DNA from: Sambucus nigra
Lineage: Eukaryota; Streptophyta; Magnoliopsida; Dipsacales; Adoxaceae
Direction of reading: 5' to 3'
Length of the DNA: 64,000 bases
Assembly: GCA_949130495.1 (NCBI GenBank)
Contig: OX422207.1
Location: 371,339,868-371,403,867, forward strand
The position numbers were made by a program, and so were the translations under genes. Under the pieces are notes generated by a model, which saw nothing but the letters and a program-made list of their open reading frames with translations, was not told where the DNA came from and did not search any database. Within the stretch, counting starts at the first letter, position 1; each line of letters opens with the position of its first letter. Below are positions 28,101-35,483 of this stretch, one piece after another.

Positions 28101-30519
28101 GGGTTGGATACCTGATCCTTAAAATGTGATTTCATGTTCCTTTGGGCAACATCTCTGTTTTATTTCTTTTACTTTTAATAAATGGTATATACAGTAATTA
28201 CATTGAGGATGCCAAAATTCAAAAAATAAAATGCAATTTGTTTGCACACTGCTGCTGCAAAGGAATTATTTTACAATGGACCTTCTTGTCCTGTAGGGGA
28301 ATGGTCATAGCCAAGATTGGGAGGGAGGCGTAAATGGTAAGTCTTATTTACTTATAGGTGATCCAAATCTACAATATAGGAAATTTACCAATTTATCCTA
28401 GAGTGCAATGCAGAAATTCAATCAACAATGGACATAACATGGTTCAACAAGTCATCCTTACCTACGTTCAGAGGGGAAAGAAAGGAAGAGGTCTCTTATT
28501 AATAAAATATAACTTGGAGTGCTAGGATTGTTGACTGAGAGTCCAAAACGAGATTATCAACATGTGTGTTTACATAATGGGGGTCTTATTTATATAGTTA
28601 CAAAGTCATAGGAATTTACAATCAATGTGTGATACAATTTCTCAAAGATTTTCCTTTATTTGAGTTTATCTTGACTGTTGCACTTGAGTTGTAGTTGAAC
28701 TTTGGTTATTGGGGAAGTTATCTATCGGGATTCTACTAATTTATAAGAATTTAGAGTGTACTCGCCTATAGTCGACAAGTTGCTTGTGGTCGGCTAAGAG
28801 TCGGTGGCCGACTGGGCTCTAGGGATATTTTGTTGAGTTCTGCCTCCACGTGTGCCAGAACAATTACATCCACTTCAATTGCTCAGCGTTAGGGCATGGT
28901 TCACCTGATCCGATCCGATCCTATAGTTGATTTGATGCACGTGGGTATCCTTGTGGCGCTATGCAGTTTTGACACGGGTCACACTTCTACTTAGTATGAA
29001 CGTAATGATAGGTATCTTCCGGACGTAATCCCTAATTATTGGGGTTACGTGCAGCGTTCTGGCGTATCTCTAGGCCATCATGAAGGTGCAGCGCCCCAAA
29101 CAAGACGTTGTCCCTTTATTCTTTTTGGCGGTTCAAGGGTTTCAAACAAGATGTAATGTGATTCAACAAGTCATCCTTGTCTTCGTCCTCAGGGAACAAA
29201 AGGGAGAGGCCTCTTATTAAGATATTCGAACTTGGAGTGTTAGGATTGCTAATTGAGAGTTCAAACCAAGATTACAAGTGCCTGTTGAGTGACAGGTTGA
29301 CAACACGTGTCCTCCTTGTAATTGAATCTTATTTACATAGTTACAAAGTCAAAGCAATTTACAAGCATTGTGTGATACAATCTCTTAATGATCCATCCAT
29401 GTTCGAGTTCATCTTGACTGTTTGACTTGAGTTGTAGTTAGACTTGGTTGTTGGGGAAGTTATCTGCTAGGATTCATCTGATTCCGCATATAATCGTCCA
29501 AGCTGCCTTTGGTTTGTATGGGCCAAGCCTATTACATTGCCTTCAAATTCTTTTACCAAAAAGTCCCATTGCTTCCATATTTTTTTTGTGTCAACTAAGT
29601 ATCTATCGAACACAGATATAGCAAAGATGCCTGCTTTTGATTTCCAGACTTATAAATAATAAAGCCTATGCTTTACATATCATAAATTTACATCAAAAAA
29701 AAAAATACATGTTTGGAATATCATCATCATTGTCTATCAAACAAGACTTACGTTATGTTGGATTAACTAGCATTGTTAAAAATTGTCTTAACTCTATTGG
29801 CTTTTTAGATTGAAAATCAATCCTACGAGCCTCGGCCCATTCAGGTTAGAATACGTTTCTCCATTGGGTTTTCTTCCAGGGTTGCATTGGGAGCGGTCGG
29901 AAGTGAGCACATGAGAAGCACCGATGATGGAGTTGTTGGTTTAGAATTTCAATTCACTTGGGTAATAGAGATTTTATGTAACCAATTCATTAGAAGAACA
30001 ATGAGATAGCGACTACGGTTCCTTGCTAAGTAGACCCAAATTCCTCCCTAAGCACAAGCACCCAAAATTAGGAAATGATGGAGAAAGCAATATCAATGTA
30101 GAGAAATAGAAATGGTTAGCAGAAACAGCAAGAGTGGAAAAAGACGAACCTGCACGAGGCGATCGAGCAGCGGGGTTTTGAACGACAAGATGCGGGGGTA
30201 AGCCTTTATCTGAAAATTCAGAATCGCAGGAGTCATCCCTTTGTTCTTCGAGTGAGTTGGCAAGGTTGAGAGCTTCATCGAGCTTGGATTTCAAGAGAGT
30301 GTGGGGGCGAAGACGAGGTTGGACTACGAATAGCTTAGGAGGGTCTCTGTTTACCTCCTCTTCCTGTTTTTCACGGGAATGAGACAACGAGGATGACAAC
30401 ACTAAATTGGAAGGCTTTAAAAGGATTGAATGTGAATGTGAACAAAATAAGGGGGTTAGGGTTAGGGTTTGGCAGAGAGACCTCAGTGGAGCTCGCGTGC
30501 GAAATATACTTCTCAACAT
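862..30519 (-). CDS. HFLX: HflX-type GTPase, organelle-targeted; 11 exons visible, 3' end beyond the left edge
   Basis: HflX proteins are Obg-HflX family GTPases that bind ribosomes; in bacteria they split stalled ribosomes, and plant homologues are expected in an organelle. The join is complement(862..918,1003..1057,1206..1256,1425..1480,1573..1717,10769..10837,16516..16628,17003..17092,17195..17257,17348..17412,30150..30519), 378 codons without a stop. In order: a Ser/Arg-rich N-terminus resembling a transit peptide; a conserved block around FVVQPRLRP and [17 protein letters not shown]; the HflX N-domain ([26 protein letters not shown]); the linker [13 protein letters not shown]; the basic helix [13 protein letters not shown]1 GYTNAGKST; LFATVDP; G3 DTVGF; and [17 protein letters not shown]. 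The NKxD motif should lie left of the window. Every exon joins in phase. Introns 1, 5 and 6 hold transposons. The identification is firm; the organelle is inferred. Confidence 0.93.
1003..1057 (-). CDS. HFLX: HflX exon 10 (G3 motif)
   Basis: It encodes [18 protein letters not shown], containing the G3 motif DTVG. The acceptor is ATGTTCAG and the donor GTAAAC. It ends in phase 0. Confidence 0.92.
1146..1184. repeat. (AAT)n microsatellite in HflX intron 9
   Basis: About 13 units of AAT/TAA lie between exons 9 and 10. Confidence 0.95.
1206..1256 (-). CDS. HFLX: HflX exon 9 (switch I region)
   Basis: It encodes [16 protein letters not shown], matching the family motif LFATLDPT around switch I; the usual Thr after DP is Lys here. 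The acceptor is ATTGCAG and the donor GTAATT. The intron that follows carries an (AAT)n microsatellite. Confidence 0.9.
1425..1480 (-). CDS. HFLX: HflX exon 8 (second half of the G1 loop)
   Basis: The acceptor is GTCTCCAG and the donor GTAATG. It encodes [18 protein letters not shown]. The Lys and Ser of GKS that contact the phosphates and magnesium are intact. Confidence 0.93.
1573..1717 (-). CDS. HFLX: HflX exon 7 (coiled helix and first half of the G1 loop)
   Basis: The acceptor is AATTTCAG and the donor GTAGGT. It encodes [20 protein letters not shown], the basic GRKRHGG stretch and [11 protein letters not shown], where it stops inside the Walker A motif in phase 0. Confidence 0.93.
1718..3067. 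other. HflX intron 6, part left of the copia element
   Basis: Non-coding, with no recognised gene. Position 2793-2810 holds a perfect 18-base palindrome (GGCACCTTT followed by its complement). The short open frames here have no family motifs. Confidence 0.6.
3068..3980 (+). repeat. 5' LTR of the copia element
   Basis: It aligns with 7999-8959 apart from about 46 bases missing near 3250 and scattered changes. It holds a cluster of short CG-containing palindromic repeats at 3379-3490, followed by a TATA box (TATAAATA) at 3510-3517. Confidence 0.85.
3379..3517 (+). promoter_or_regulatory. LTR promoter: palindromic repeat cluster and TATA box
   Basis: Five to six variants of GTCGTTCGAGCGAC lie in about 110 bases, then TATAAATA at 3510. 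The same arrangement recurs in the 3' LTR (8360-8498). Promoter function is inferred from position. Confidence 0.6.
4086..4350 (+). pseudogene. copia gag N-terminal fragment
   Basis: The ATG at 4086 begins a gag-like sequence with the copia pattern [17 protein letters not shown]. In-frame stops follow (one replaces a residue shortly after KAID). The frame is cut at 4350 by the inverted copia block. Gag would form the virus-like particle; this copy cannot. Confidence 0.8.
4351..4456 (-). repeat. 106-bp direct repeat, copy 1, bounding the antisense copia block
   Basis: It matches 6887-6992 with very few differences. On the minus strand both copies encode the start of the copia RNase H region (STSGGCFYF, then LSKKQN and STAEAEYI in the shifted frame). 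Confidence 0.9.
4351..5281 (-). pseudogene. copia reverse transcriptase fragment, antisense to its host element
   Basis: The minus strand reads [11 protein letters not shown], then the catalytic YVDDI, and [14 protein letters not shown], with the connection region to DADWAGD, all typical of Ty1/copia RT. It begins abruptly at about 5277, directly after 3' non-coding copia sequence. After STSGGCFYF a frameshift turns the RNase H start into an unrelated frame ending at 4364. The 5' part of pol is missing. Confidence 0.88.
5282..6577 (-). other. copia 3' non-coding region, antisense
   Basis: AT-rich, no coding. Near 5325-5360 the minus strand has two purine tracts of the GGGGGAGAAT type, common in copia elements downstream of pol. 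Positions 5275-5335 match the plus strand at 7645-7715, linking it to the same family. Confidence 0.7.
6578..6982 (-). pseudogene. copia RNase H C-terminal fragment
   Basis: The minus strand reads [20 protein letters not shown], then [12 protein letters not shown], a DNTSAI motif, [11 protein letters not shown] and DIFTKPL, ending at a natural stop. This is the normal C-terminus of Ty1/copia pol. It belongs downstream of the RT at 4351-5281 but lies upstream of it on the minus strand, so the block is permuted. Confidence 0.9.
6887..6992 (-). repeat. 106-bp direct repeat, copy 2
   Basis: The second copy of the repeat at 4351-4456. Together they bracket the inserted antisense block. Confidence 0.9.
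6993..7645 (+). pseudogene. copia gag zinc knuckle and protease fragment
   Basis: It resumes the plus-strand element. It encodes a CCHC knuckle ([14 protein letters not shown]), then in another frame [11 protein letters not shown] with the Asp-Ser-Gly protease active site, and [20 protein letters not shown]. The protease then jumps at about 7645 into 3' non-coding sequence, so integrase and RT are deleted. Stops occur between the knuckle and the protease. Confidence 0.85.
7999..8959 (+). repeat. 3' LTR of the copia element
   Basis: It begins TGTAAGGACA right after the purine tract at 7987-7998. Its palindromic cluster is at 8360-8469 and TATAAATA at 8491-8498. It keeps about 46 bases missing from the 5' LTR. 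Confidence 0.85.
8960..10768. other. HflX intron 6, part right of the copia element
   Basis: No coding motif was recognised. The stretch at about 9480-10400 is richer in GC and has repeated GAGTCACTCG/ACTCAC-like words. It may be a relic of another repeat, but nothing identifies it. Confidence 0.5.
10769..10837 (-). CDS. HFLX: HflX exon 6 (GAGETELQL linker)
   Basis: The acceptor is ATATACAG and the donor GTTTG. It encodes a Gly-rich stretch and then [12 protein letters not shown], the hallmark GxGET(Q/E)L motif of HflX. The 9 kb intron that follows contains the copia element. Confidence 0.92.
10838..13259. other. HflX intron 5, part left of the LINE
   Basis: Non-coding. It includes a cluster of GGACACGCTT-like words at about 11910-12030 and a 37-bp tandem repeat at 12702-12812. 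No gene was seen. Confidence 0.6.
12702..12812. repeat. 37-bp tandem repeat, nearly 3 copies
   Basis: The phrase CAGTCATCCCAAAATGG starts at 12702, 12739 and 12776 with small changes, an exact 37-base period. Confidence 0.9.
13356..13990 (+). pseudogene. RTE endonuclease domain fragment
   Basis: An APE-type endonuclease would nick the target DNA to prime reverse transcription. The sequence reads [20 protein letters not shown], then ACLQKTKW, where the catalytic Glu of the family's QETKW is Lys. The GDSNGHVG motif near 13830 keeps the Asp and Asn. Stops interrupt the frame at 13764 and 13821. Confidence 0.85.
14508..15480 (+). pseudogene. RTE reverse transcriptase fragment
   Basis: It contains [18 protein letters not shown], then [23 protein letters not shown] and FIDLENAYD, all RT blocks of RTE-type LINEs. 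A stop follows the YD. The catalytic FADD survives near 15450 but in a different frame from 15252-15464, so at least one frameshift separates them. Confidence 0.88.
15991..16515. other. HflX intron 5, part right of the LINE
   Basis: AT-rich non-coding sequence leading to HflX exon 5. No feature was recognised. Confidence 0.6.
16516..16628 (-). CDS. HFLX: HflX exon 5
   Basis: The acceptor is TTTAACAG and the donor GTGAGT. It encodes [20 protein letters not shown] and then FGEAEVV-like residues ending SAR, continuing the LQ-AELA helix of the N-domain. It ends in phase 2. The following intron (10838-16515) contains the RTE LINE. Confidence 0.92.
17003..17092 (-). CDS. HFLX: HflX exon 4
   Basis: It encodes 30 residues beginning [18 protein letters not shown], with [11 protein letters not shown] at the end; this is the HflX block around the conserved DRxGLI. 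The acceptor at TGGCAG was preferred to the upstream AAG because it gives NLE-RAW without extra residues. The donor is GTACCC. Confidence 0.92.
17195..17257 (-). CDS. HFLX: HflX exon 3
   Basis: The acceptor is TTTAATAG. It encodes 21 residues including [16 protein letters not shown]. The downstream donor reads GAG then GCAAGT, a GC-type donor. The nearby GT would break the frame. Confidence 0.9.
17348..17412 (-). CDS. HFLX: HflX exon 2
   Basis: The acceptor is TGTGGCAG and the donor GTATGG. It encodes [20 protein letters not shown], matching the glycine-containing N-domain motif of the family. It is 65 bp and restores phase 0. It is separated from exon 1 by a 12.7 kb intron holding a TRIM and a gypsy element. 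Confidence 0.92.
17413..17851. other. HflX intron 1, part between exon 2 and the TRIM
   Basis: AT-rich intron with no feature recognised. The TRIM's 5' LTR begins at its end. Confidence 0.6.
17852..17975 (+). repeat. TRIM 5' LTR
   Basis: It begins TGTTAGGAG, ends CCTTACA, and is followed two bases later by the initiator-tRNA-Met-type primer site. Confidence 0.82.
18042..20386 (+). repeat. 5' LTR of the gypsy chromovirus (2345 bp)
   Basis: Bounded by TG and CA. It holds a run of TGTGGTGG/TGTGGCGG words at 19808-19940. Small open frames (18683-18883, 20007-20207) recur in the 3' LTR only because the LTR is duplicated. Confidence 0.95.
20390..20401 (+). promoter_or_regulatory. Primer binding site, initiator tRNA-Met type
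   Basis: TGGTATCAGAGC lies three bases after the 5' LTR end. Confidence 0.93.
20551..25179 (+). CDS. Gag-Pol polyprotein of a Ty3/gypsy chromovirus, intact
   Basis: One frame of 1542 residues. Gag (1 to about 300) is followed by two CCHC zinc knuckles (about 321-334 and 342-355). The protease active site reads [10 protein letters not shown] (about 424-433), with DPG where many families have DSG or DTG. The RT spans about 610-800 with catalytic FIDD at 761-764. RNase H includes [10 protein letters not shown] near 907. Integrase has an HHCC finger (about 1120-1165) and the catalytic triad D1193, D1254, E1290 (35 residues between the last two). A GPY motif lies near 1425 and a chromodomain-like C-terminus at about 1490-1540. 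The ATG at 20551 follows the primer site by about 150 bases. No stop or missing catalytic residue was found, so it may be functional; expression is unknown. Confidence 0.96.
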   Translation: MMDPHEPHDGAEGEASYVPNSQQGHRHIQVEEPEVQQQPIDDVGRILRAVAQLMEQARGGEHGGDRGKLHERFMKLNPPAFTGTTDPLVAEGWVRKMETIFKVMEVRDEQKVLLATFRLEADAKIWWDATKRLLTTMGGVVPINPPQITWERFVKVFFEKYFPRLYRKEKEEEFITLKQGNRTVAEYEALFISLSRFAPDLVRTEESKCDRFQTGLSVDIKIMVANMKITDYVDLVDRAMVSEKSIKEMQVEHSKKARHDGIRSYGWEAGSSTQSVARGVPKGQEFKNNRSARGRFQARGGRTGMNRSENASVLVPRAIFCYRCGGQGHMSRECTIAETTPLCFHCHQSGHLRKNCPVMGATTSVGSVAVGGRSSTQNVPRGGRGGISQSQGQGRVFALTQQDAQAMPNVVTGTLPIGDKDAYMLIDPGSTHSFVSLLYLLDLNKPLSSLDSGLAIVTLVGGLVFIERVYRECVVRVGEKELLVDLLPLDMRDFDVILGMDWLASYHVCLDCFKKEVVFQLPGEPEFKFIGERNVTPTCLISATKCYELLRKGCEGYLAHVVDIRQEAGKLSDIPVVNEFADVFPEELRGLAPDREVEFAIELVPGTAPISIAPYRMAPAELKELKIQLQDLLDRGFIRPSVSPWGAPVLFVKKKDGTMRLCIDYRQLNKVTIRNKYPLPRIDDLFDQLQGAKVFSKIDLRSGYHQLKVRDCDHSKTAFRSRYGHYEFLVMPFGLTNAPAVFMDLMKRIFHPYVDSFVIVFIDDILIYSRSRDEHECHLRIILQTLREKQLYAKFSKCEFWLDRVVFLGHVISADGIYVDPKKVEAVMNWERPTSVTEVRSFLGLAGYYRRFIPGFSSIALPLTKLTRKENKFVWSGDCDKSFENLKGKLTSAPVLTIPTGTEGLVIYSDASYQGLGCVLMQHGKVIAFASRQLKIHERNYPTHDLELVAVVFALKIWRHYLYGVSEIFTDHQSLKYLFTQKNLNLRQRRWMELIKDYDCTIHHHPGKANVVADALSRKSLGIVSCIYCIRVDLLRELTLMGVELTLNESYGIVAHLNVRPTLIDWIKQAQGGDTELEKVRDNIKRVKANEFSIRDDDIVMYGNRLCVPNVLDLRRTILEESHCSLYAMHPESTKLYRDLKQCYWWSGMKHDIADFVARCLVCQQVKVEHQKPSGLLQPLPIPEWKWEHVTTDFVVGLPKSSRGFDSIWVVVDRLTKSAHFLPVKTTYSMDRYAKLYVDEIIRLHGAPVSIISDRDPKFTSHFWPSLQEALGTKLKFSTAFHPQTDGQSERTIQTLEDMLRICVLEFKGSWDEHLPLIEYAYNNSYHSSIEMAPYEALYGRKCRTPVCWTEVGERKLLGPEIVQQTTEKINLIHNHLKVAQSRQKSYANNRRKELKFEEGDRVFLRVSPWREVMRFGKKGKLSPSYIGPYEIVKRVGSVAYKLALPPELSRIHDVFHISMLRKYVPDPSHVFISQPIELQDDLTYMEEPIAIVDRKEQVLRSKTISLVKVMWRSQNVEYATWEGEDNMKKQYPHLFGKFLMR
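25202..25215 (+). promoter_or_regulatory. Polypurine tract
   Basis: AGGAGGGGTAGAAT sits directly before the 3' LTR and would prime plus-strand DNA synthesis. Confidence 0.88.
25216..27979 (+). repeat. 3' LTR of the gypsy chromovirus, interrupted by a MITE
   Basis: 2764 bp, about 420 longer than the 5' LTR. The difference is the 415-bp MITE plus its 8-bp target duplication. Confidence 0.95.
27401..27815. mobile_element. hAT-type MITE in the 3' LTR
   Basis: The ends are inverted (CAAGGTTCTAAAAAAC and the complement of GATTTTTTAGAACAGTG). An exact 8-base target duplication GTTATAAG flanks it (27393-27400 and 27816-27823), the length typical of hAT. It is 415 bp with no coding. The ends are rich in AGGCG/CGCCT words, giving further inverted pairing. 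The uninterrupted site is visible in the 5' LTR near 20220-20240. Confidence 0.95.
28015..28124 (+). repeat. TRIM 3' LTR
   Basis: It matches 17852-17975 with a short internal deletion. The end near CCTTAAAA is approximate. No clear target duplication was found. Confidence 0.78.
28437..28740 (+). repeat. Direct repeat of about 310 bp, copy 1
   Basis: It shares ordered blocks with 29159-29480: TTCAACAAGTCATCCTT, GGAGTGTTAGGATTG-like, TTATATAGTTACAAAGTC, and GTTGTAGTTGAACTTGG followed by GGGGAAGTTATCT. Confidence 0.8.
29159..29480 (+). repeat. Direct repeat of about 310 bp, copy 2
   Basis: The second copy of 28437-28740, diverged by small indels. The pair could be LTRs of a very short element, but no primer site or purine tract was recognised. 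Confidence 0.8.
30150..30519 (-). CDS. HFLX: HflX exon 1 (start codon, presumed transit peptide, N-terminal domain)
   Basis: The ATG at 30519 begins [14 protein letters not shown], rich in Ser, Arg and Thr with few acidic residues, as in organelle transit peptides. The conserved HflX block follows (FVVQPRLRP, then [14 protein letters not shown]). The donor GT is at 30149-30148 after CGTGCAG. The exon ends in phase 1; the split codon becomes Asp of DTYFG when joined to exon 2. A broken second copy of this exon lies at 35484-35900. Confidence 0.92.
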
Positions 30520-30859
30520 TTGAGAGTTTTACTCAACTCCTTTCCACTGTTAATGCTTCCAATTCCAATCTGCTCATTAGTTTCGTATAAAAGGAGAACA
30601 CCACATCACTGCTCCAAAAATGAGCTTTCAATAAACTCAAGCTTTTTTATATAATTGCATACTTGTTTTTTTAATACAAGTTTTTTTATATGCATTGCTA
30701 TAATGATCTGTTTTTTTCATTAAATAAACAGATTCATATATACATACTTTTTTTTAATTTTATTAATTAAATAATAATGATTTGTTTTTTATTTTTTTAA
30801 TGTATGTATCATCACATCAAATGTTATATAATGTTATATAATTTTTTAATGTATGTAGC
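30520..30859. promoter_or_regulatory. Presumed HflX 5' UTR and promoter
   Basis: AT-rich sequence immediately upstream (minus strand) of the ATG. Its first 110 bases are conserved in the partial duplicate at 35787-35900. No clear TATA box was seen. Confidence 0.45.
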
Positions 30860-30864
30860 GAACA

Positions 30865-31190
30865 GGTTGTTGTGTGTGGATTATCGAGAGTTGAACAAAG
30901 TCACGATACGGAATAAGTATTCGTTGCTCCGAGTCGATGACTTGTTTGACCAGTTGAGAGGAGCTGCCTCCTTCTAAAAGATAGACTTGAGGTCAGGATA
31001 CCATCAGTTACGGATTAGGGAGCAAGATGTGTCGAAAACTGCTTTCTTGATGTGTTATGGATCCTACGAATTTTGGGTTATGCCGTTTGGGTTAATCAAT
31101 GCTCTAGCCGTGTTCATGAACTTAATGAATAGGGTGTTCAGAGAGTTCCTGGATCAGATTGTCATTGTCTTCATAGATCCCGGTGTGTGT
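30865..31190 (+). pseudogene. gypsy reverse transcriptase fragment
   Basis: It reads [18 protein letters not shown], then [21 protein letters not shown] and a final IVFID, cut just at the catalytic FIDD. A stop (TAA) lies near 30976, before KIDLRSG. Sequence after 31180 is unrelated, showing an internal deletion. Confidence 0.88.
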
Positions 31191-33597
31191 AGGGACTTTA
31201 TTGACATTATTCGGAGTGTATTGGGTTTACTATTAAGCAGAAAGATTTAGCTCGTTATTATGTTTAGCACTCAGGACTTGGTGATAAGAAGAGCGCATTG
31301 CTATATCTAACCTTTAGAGACGTGGGAGTTAAGACTTATATTCAAATGTTTGGGAACAGGATTTTTAGAGCCCCGATTGTATGTGTACGAGGTTTATGGA
31401 ATGTGATTACCACCAATGTTGAGCGATAGTGCAATTAGCGGAAAGTTATGTGCTTAAGTGTAATTGTGGGAGGAGATGTAGCTTTATGTCAAGAGACGGG
31501 AATATAGGGGTACATGTTATGGGCAGAGGACCTAACGGATTTCGATAACTAACAATGCTAGGTAATAGTGTATCGGGGGGTTCCTTATTTGGATTTCGCT
31601 TTGCGAGACATCCACGCATGAAACTTAGCGTAAGGTTGGAAGTAGGGAGATATTTGGTCATTAGTCCATGAGTCTGGCACCTCGGTCGTCTTAGGAACAA
31701 GTAGTTATAACTGTAAGTTGGAAGTTAAATTATGATTTAAGGCCAGTGAAGTCGGTTGTGTGGTAGGGGAAGCATTGAAAAATTTGTTTTATCACCACGA
31801 GTTGAAGGGTGGAACGACAATAAGGAGGATGTAAAATTTAGATTTCTGAGATGATTGGGAATACCCGAGTATTGTAGCCACGTTGTGAATACAGGGGCAA
31901 CAAGGAATTGAGTGTTATGTGTGAGGCGTAAGTGATGTTTATGCCATCATGCACGGTTTATAGGGTGTGTGGGCATCATGGTTAGTTGATGTCAGAATCG
32001 TCCGGGTTAAAGGGGCGTGAGAATAGAGGTGTGAAATATGTGCCTGGGGGACCAATATAACGAAGCAAAATGGTAAAGTGGATTTAACATTGTGTGACAA
32101 GGACGATAATCCATGTATATGTGTGCAATCAGAATATCACACTCGAATTTGGTTGAAAGACTGTGAGAAGCCAGTTATAAAAGGGTATTCCTTGAGAAGA
32201 ATAAAATTTAACTATTATGGAGAACACTTGGAGCGAAATTCTACCTAGTCAAATGTTGAGAGCGACTTGCGCGCATATAGAATGATGATGTTAGTAAGGT
32301 ATAGGAAATCGAAAATTGCACATTGTGGAGGAAAGTGCACGGGTCAAAACTTTCGATATACGCCGAGGAATAAAAGGGGAGTATTAAGTATCACTTAATG
32401 CGAGACATTACAAGTGGAAGTCGATGTTCAGCGGGACATAGTGAGTATCCTCCACGTGCACCACTCATATATATAAATTGGTTGAAGTAAGATGGTCAAC
32501 TAGAAAATTTTGTATCAAGCCGACGATTCCGGTAATGGAAGAGGGCAATCAAGTTGGTAAAATTTCTTTGATGGGCTGCCAACCTCAAGATAAAGTCAAG
32601 AATTTCTTCGAATGTATGGAACAAGTTGACCAAGAAGGGAGTGATTGATATCCCTTTGAGGTGTTTTACAATATTAGATAGTGTGCCCCATTCTTCCTTT
32701 GAAAGGAAGGATTGCGCTGGTACGTGGTCCTGCCCGGTATTATTCTGAACTAGGATGAGATTTTTTAACCCCACCTTCAATATGGGATTTCAGGAAGCAG
32801 TGGGGATAACGTTTTATTTTGAGCAGGTTGTATCACCTATTGCCCGGGGAGCAGGCGAAAGGTGATTAACAACCGGTGAAGATGTTTGAAAATAATTTTG
32901 GATTCATCATGATCATTTCATTTCCACAACGGATATAGCTAGTAAGTGAAATATATTACGGTACTTGGGAGAAGATATTACCAAATGGTAGAGTTGTGTG
33001 TAAGCACTCGTACCTGTTTATTTTGAATAAGGTGTTGATTGAGGTTTTGGTGTGGAAAAACCTTAACTATTCTCGCTCTGGATGTTTAGAGGTGAGCGGA
33101 TAATCAAAATTTTAGGATTGGTCGAGAGTTAGAATTCGATGACTAAAGTGGACTAACCACATACTATCTTAGGTAACCTTTTAACTATCGTAAGAGTTAC
33201 GTCGCCAGGAATCGAAATTTAAAGAACTGAAAAGAGTAGTTAGATGTTCATATGGTTTCTCCCAGGATGGGAGTTTTATGTTTAGATAAATACGAGATTT
33301 GATACGAAGTGCGGTGCGGCCTCCCAATAATATTGAGACAATGGGGCCAACGATGCATAGGCTAGTCTTATTAAAATGTAGTTTGGTAGGAGCACAAGGT
33401 GAGGTGTCGTTATTGAGGTGCGACCCTATAACTGATAAAGTGTCGAGAGTGTTAAACAAGCTTGCTGTGAAGCGGGGGCTATAGTGATCGAGCCTTACTT
33501 TGAAGTTGGTTTTGAGTATTGCAGGAAACATGTTTCTACCAGGTATGCCTTACTTTTCTGAATTTCGGGACGAAATTTTGTTATTAGGGAGGAAGTA

Positions 33598-35483
33598 TGT
33601 AATACCCCATATTTTTATGGCATTTAATTATGGGATTAATTAAATTAAATTGGGATAAATTAATTTAATTTTAATTCGAATTTTAACATAAATATTTACT
33701 AGCGTGATGAGAGTTAGTAATTATTGGTAAGAATTATGTGAATATTACTATATGAGTAAAGCAATATATGAGAATGAATTTATTAAAATTGTCGCGAGAG
33801 AATAATACGACAATTATAGAAATTAAGTCGGGACGCGCATGTGTTGTGTCGAGACTAAATTAATGAAGTAAATTAATTATAAGTCGTCCGTATGGTCATT
33901 TCGAGTGAGCTAATGTGTTTGGAAGGGTCGAGATAGTCAGAAAAGTATACCCGGGAGTTTGGTTTGGATCTCAAGACGTTTTTAGGCCTAATCGGTAACC
34001 CGGGAGCGCATTTTGGTAATTACCCATTTTAGGCCTTAATTATGGACGAAAATTGAAGGTTTATATCTGATGCGAGTTAGAGTCCTCGAGGGTTAGAAAC
34101 ATTAGAGTTGCTGAGAGGCTAAGGAGGAGAGAAGAGAGAAGGCTTCCAAGGAGGAGAGCCACCAACCCTACACCACTCTCACCAATTCCACCACCAACGC
34201 ATGGAACGGGGAACGAGGAGCGGGATCATACCCATAATTCTCTACAATTCAGACTTTGATTCCGAGGCAAGTATTTATCTTGCTGTTATTTTGTTGATAC
34301 CACATCCATGTTAGAATAATAAGGATAATTGCATGTATTTTTAAAGAGTTCGTCTAAATGAGAAGAACTGAATTAATATGTTTAAGAAGAAACCAAATGA
34401 AGTTAAAATTCATTATTATGTGTAGAACCTTAATTATGAATTTTGCATGATATTTAGAGGAAGATGTCTGGTAATGATTAAGAAGTTCTGAAATTTATAT
34501 GATCAACTAGGGTTTCAGGTAGTTTCATGAATTTGTCATATTGAATGATGATTCCTTGAAGAATTAATTATGATTTTACGTTAGAAATCGTTCATATATA
34601 TTACTACAATATTTGTGATGCTTGATTTGGAGTTTGGGTTGAATTAATAGAGGGTTTAAGGATTTTTTATGACGAAACCCGTAGGTAAAGAATTGCAGAA
34701 ACTGGGTCAATACCTGCTTGGTCGATCGATCAACTCAAGAATGTCAATCGATCAACCCCTTTTCATAGATCGATCGCCTCCTTCTGGAAATGAAAACTTT
34801 TTTTTCATTTTAAATGTTAATTTAATCCCAATGCATAAGGACCTTTGGACATAATTTAAATATCATAATGGGACTTGAGAAGGACCAGTAGGGCATAATT
34901 AGGGTCCGGATAATATGACTTGATATGAGATTTAACCCTGGGATTTGGGGGGTATAAATTGAGTGGGAAATCGGGCGTACGTTAAATTAGGTCTTGTGAG
35001 AATTAAGAAGGACTTAGACTAGTAGGGTAGTGAGTGTACACCTACTGATTTTATATTTATCAGGAGGACACACTTCGAGAGTCGAGAAGCACTTAAGGAC
35101 TTACGAAATTGAGAAAGTAAGAATGGATTAATTATACGTGGGACTCGGACACTACGTGTCGCGTATGGTTAGAACCTTATATGAGTCGTGTCTGTACCTA
35201 TCTGAATGACGATAATATAAATATGTGTGTGAACAATTATTTAAATGATTTAGGTTTTAATATTATGATTTGTGTTCGTAAAAATGGTTTCGTATATTAA
35301 ATCATAACAATAAGTCTTAGTTTATAAAATTAAATGTTTTGACACTTAGTTTAATTATTTAATAGGTGATTAATAAATAAAAATTATTTTTCGACAGTGA
35401 TGCTAAGAATGAACCAACCGGATACTTTGATGTAATTTAATAAATGACTGATCACTCGGTATTTAATTAGGTGGGTTGTCTCA
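33598..35483 (+). repeat. 3' LTR of the truncated gypsy element
   Basis: It starts TGTAATACCCC after a GGGAGGAAG purine tract. The end (TTGTCTCA) abuts the copied HflX exon and supplies its stop codon. A cluster of CGATCGATC words lies at 34721-34776. Confidence 0.78.

Larger units (their letters stand above)
17852..28124 (+). mobile_element. TRIM element (terminal-repeat retrotransposon in miniature), split by a gypsy insertion
   Basis: Short LTRs of about 110-124 bp begin TGTTAGGAGTCCAAG at 17852 and 28015 and share the GGGAGTCCCACATAG and GGGTTGGATACC blocks. The first is followed by a primer site TGGTATCTAAGCC (17978-17990), and the second is preceded by a purine tract ACGGGGGGT. Without the insertion the element is only about 330 bp with no coding capacity. 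It depends on other elements for movement. It sits in HflX intron 1. Confidence 0.85.
28125..30149. other. HflX intron 1, part next to exon 1, with a pair of direct repeats
   Basis: No gene was recognised. Positions 28437-28740 and 29159-29480 are diverged direct copies, listed separately. Confidence 0.6.
30860..35483 (+). mobile_element. Truncated Ty3/gypsy element: RT remnant, decayed interior and 3' LTR
   Basis: It begins inside an RT fragment, with no 5' LTR or gag. The interior to 33597 shows no intact domain, though the end keeps the FRDEIL-like reading GGGACGAAATTTT seen before gypsy purine tracts. The LTR starts TGTAATACCCC at 33598. The same LTR family, diverged, occurs in reverse at 38127-40101 and 60925-62862. 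Confidence 0.82.

Noticed and set aside
29510..29620. Minus-strand stretch reading [19 protein letters not shown]
   Set aside because: It ends in a stop and matches nothing expected between HflX exons 1 and 2; those exons already join perfectly.
30451..30470. Telomere-like GGTTAGGGTTAGGG run
   Set aside because: On the minus strand it encodes the Thr-Leu-Thr-Leu part of the HflX transit-peptide region and is only two to three units long. It resembles a telo-box but is not a telomere relic.
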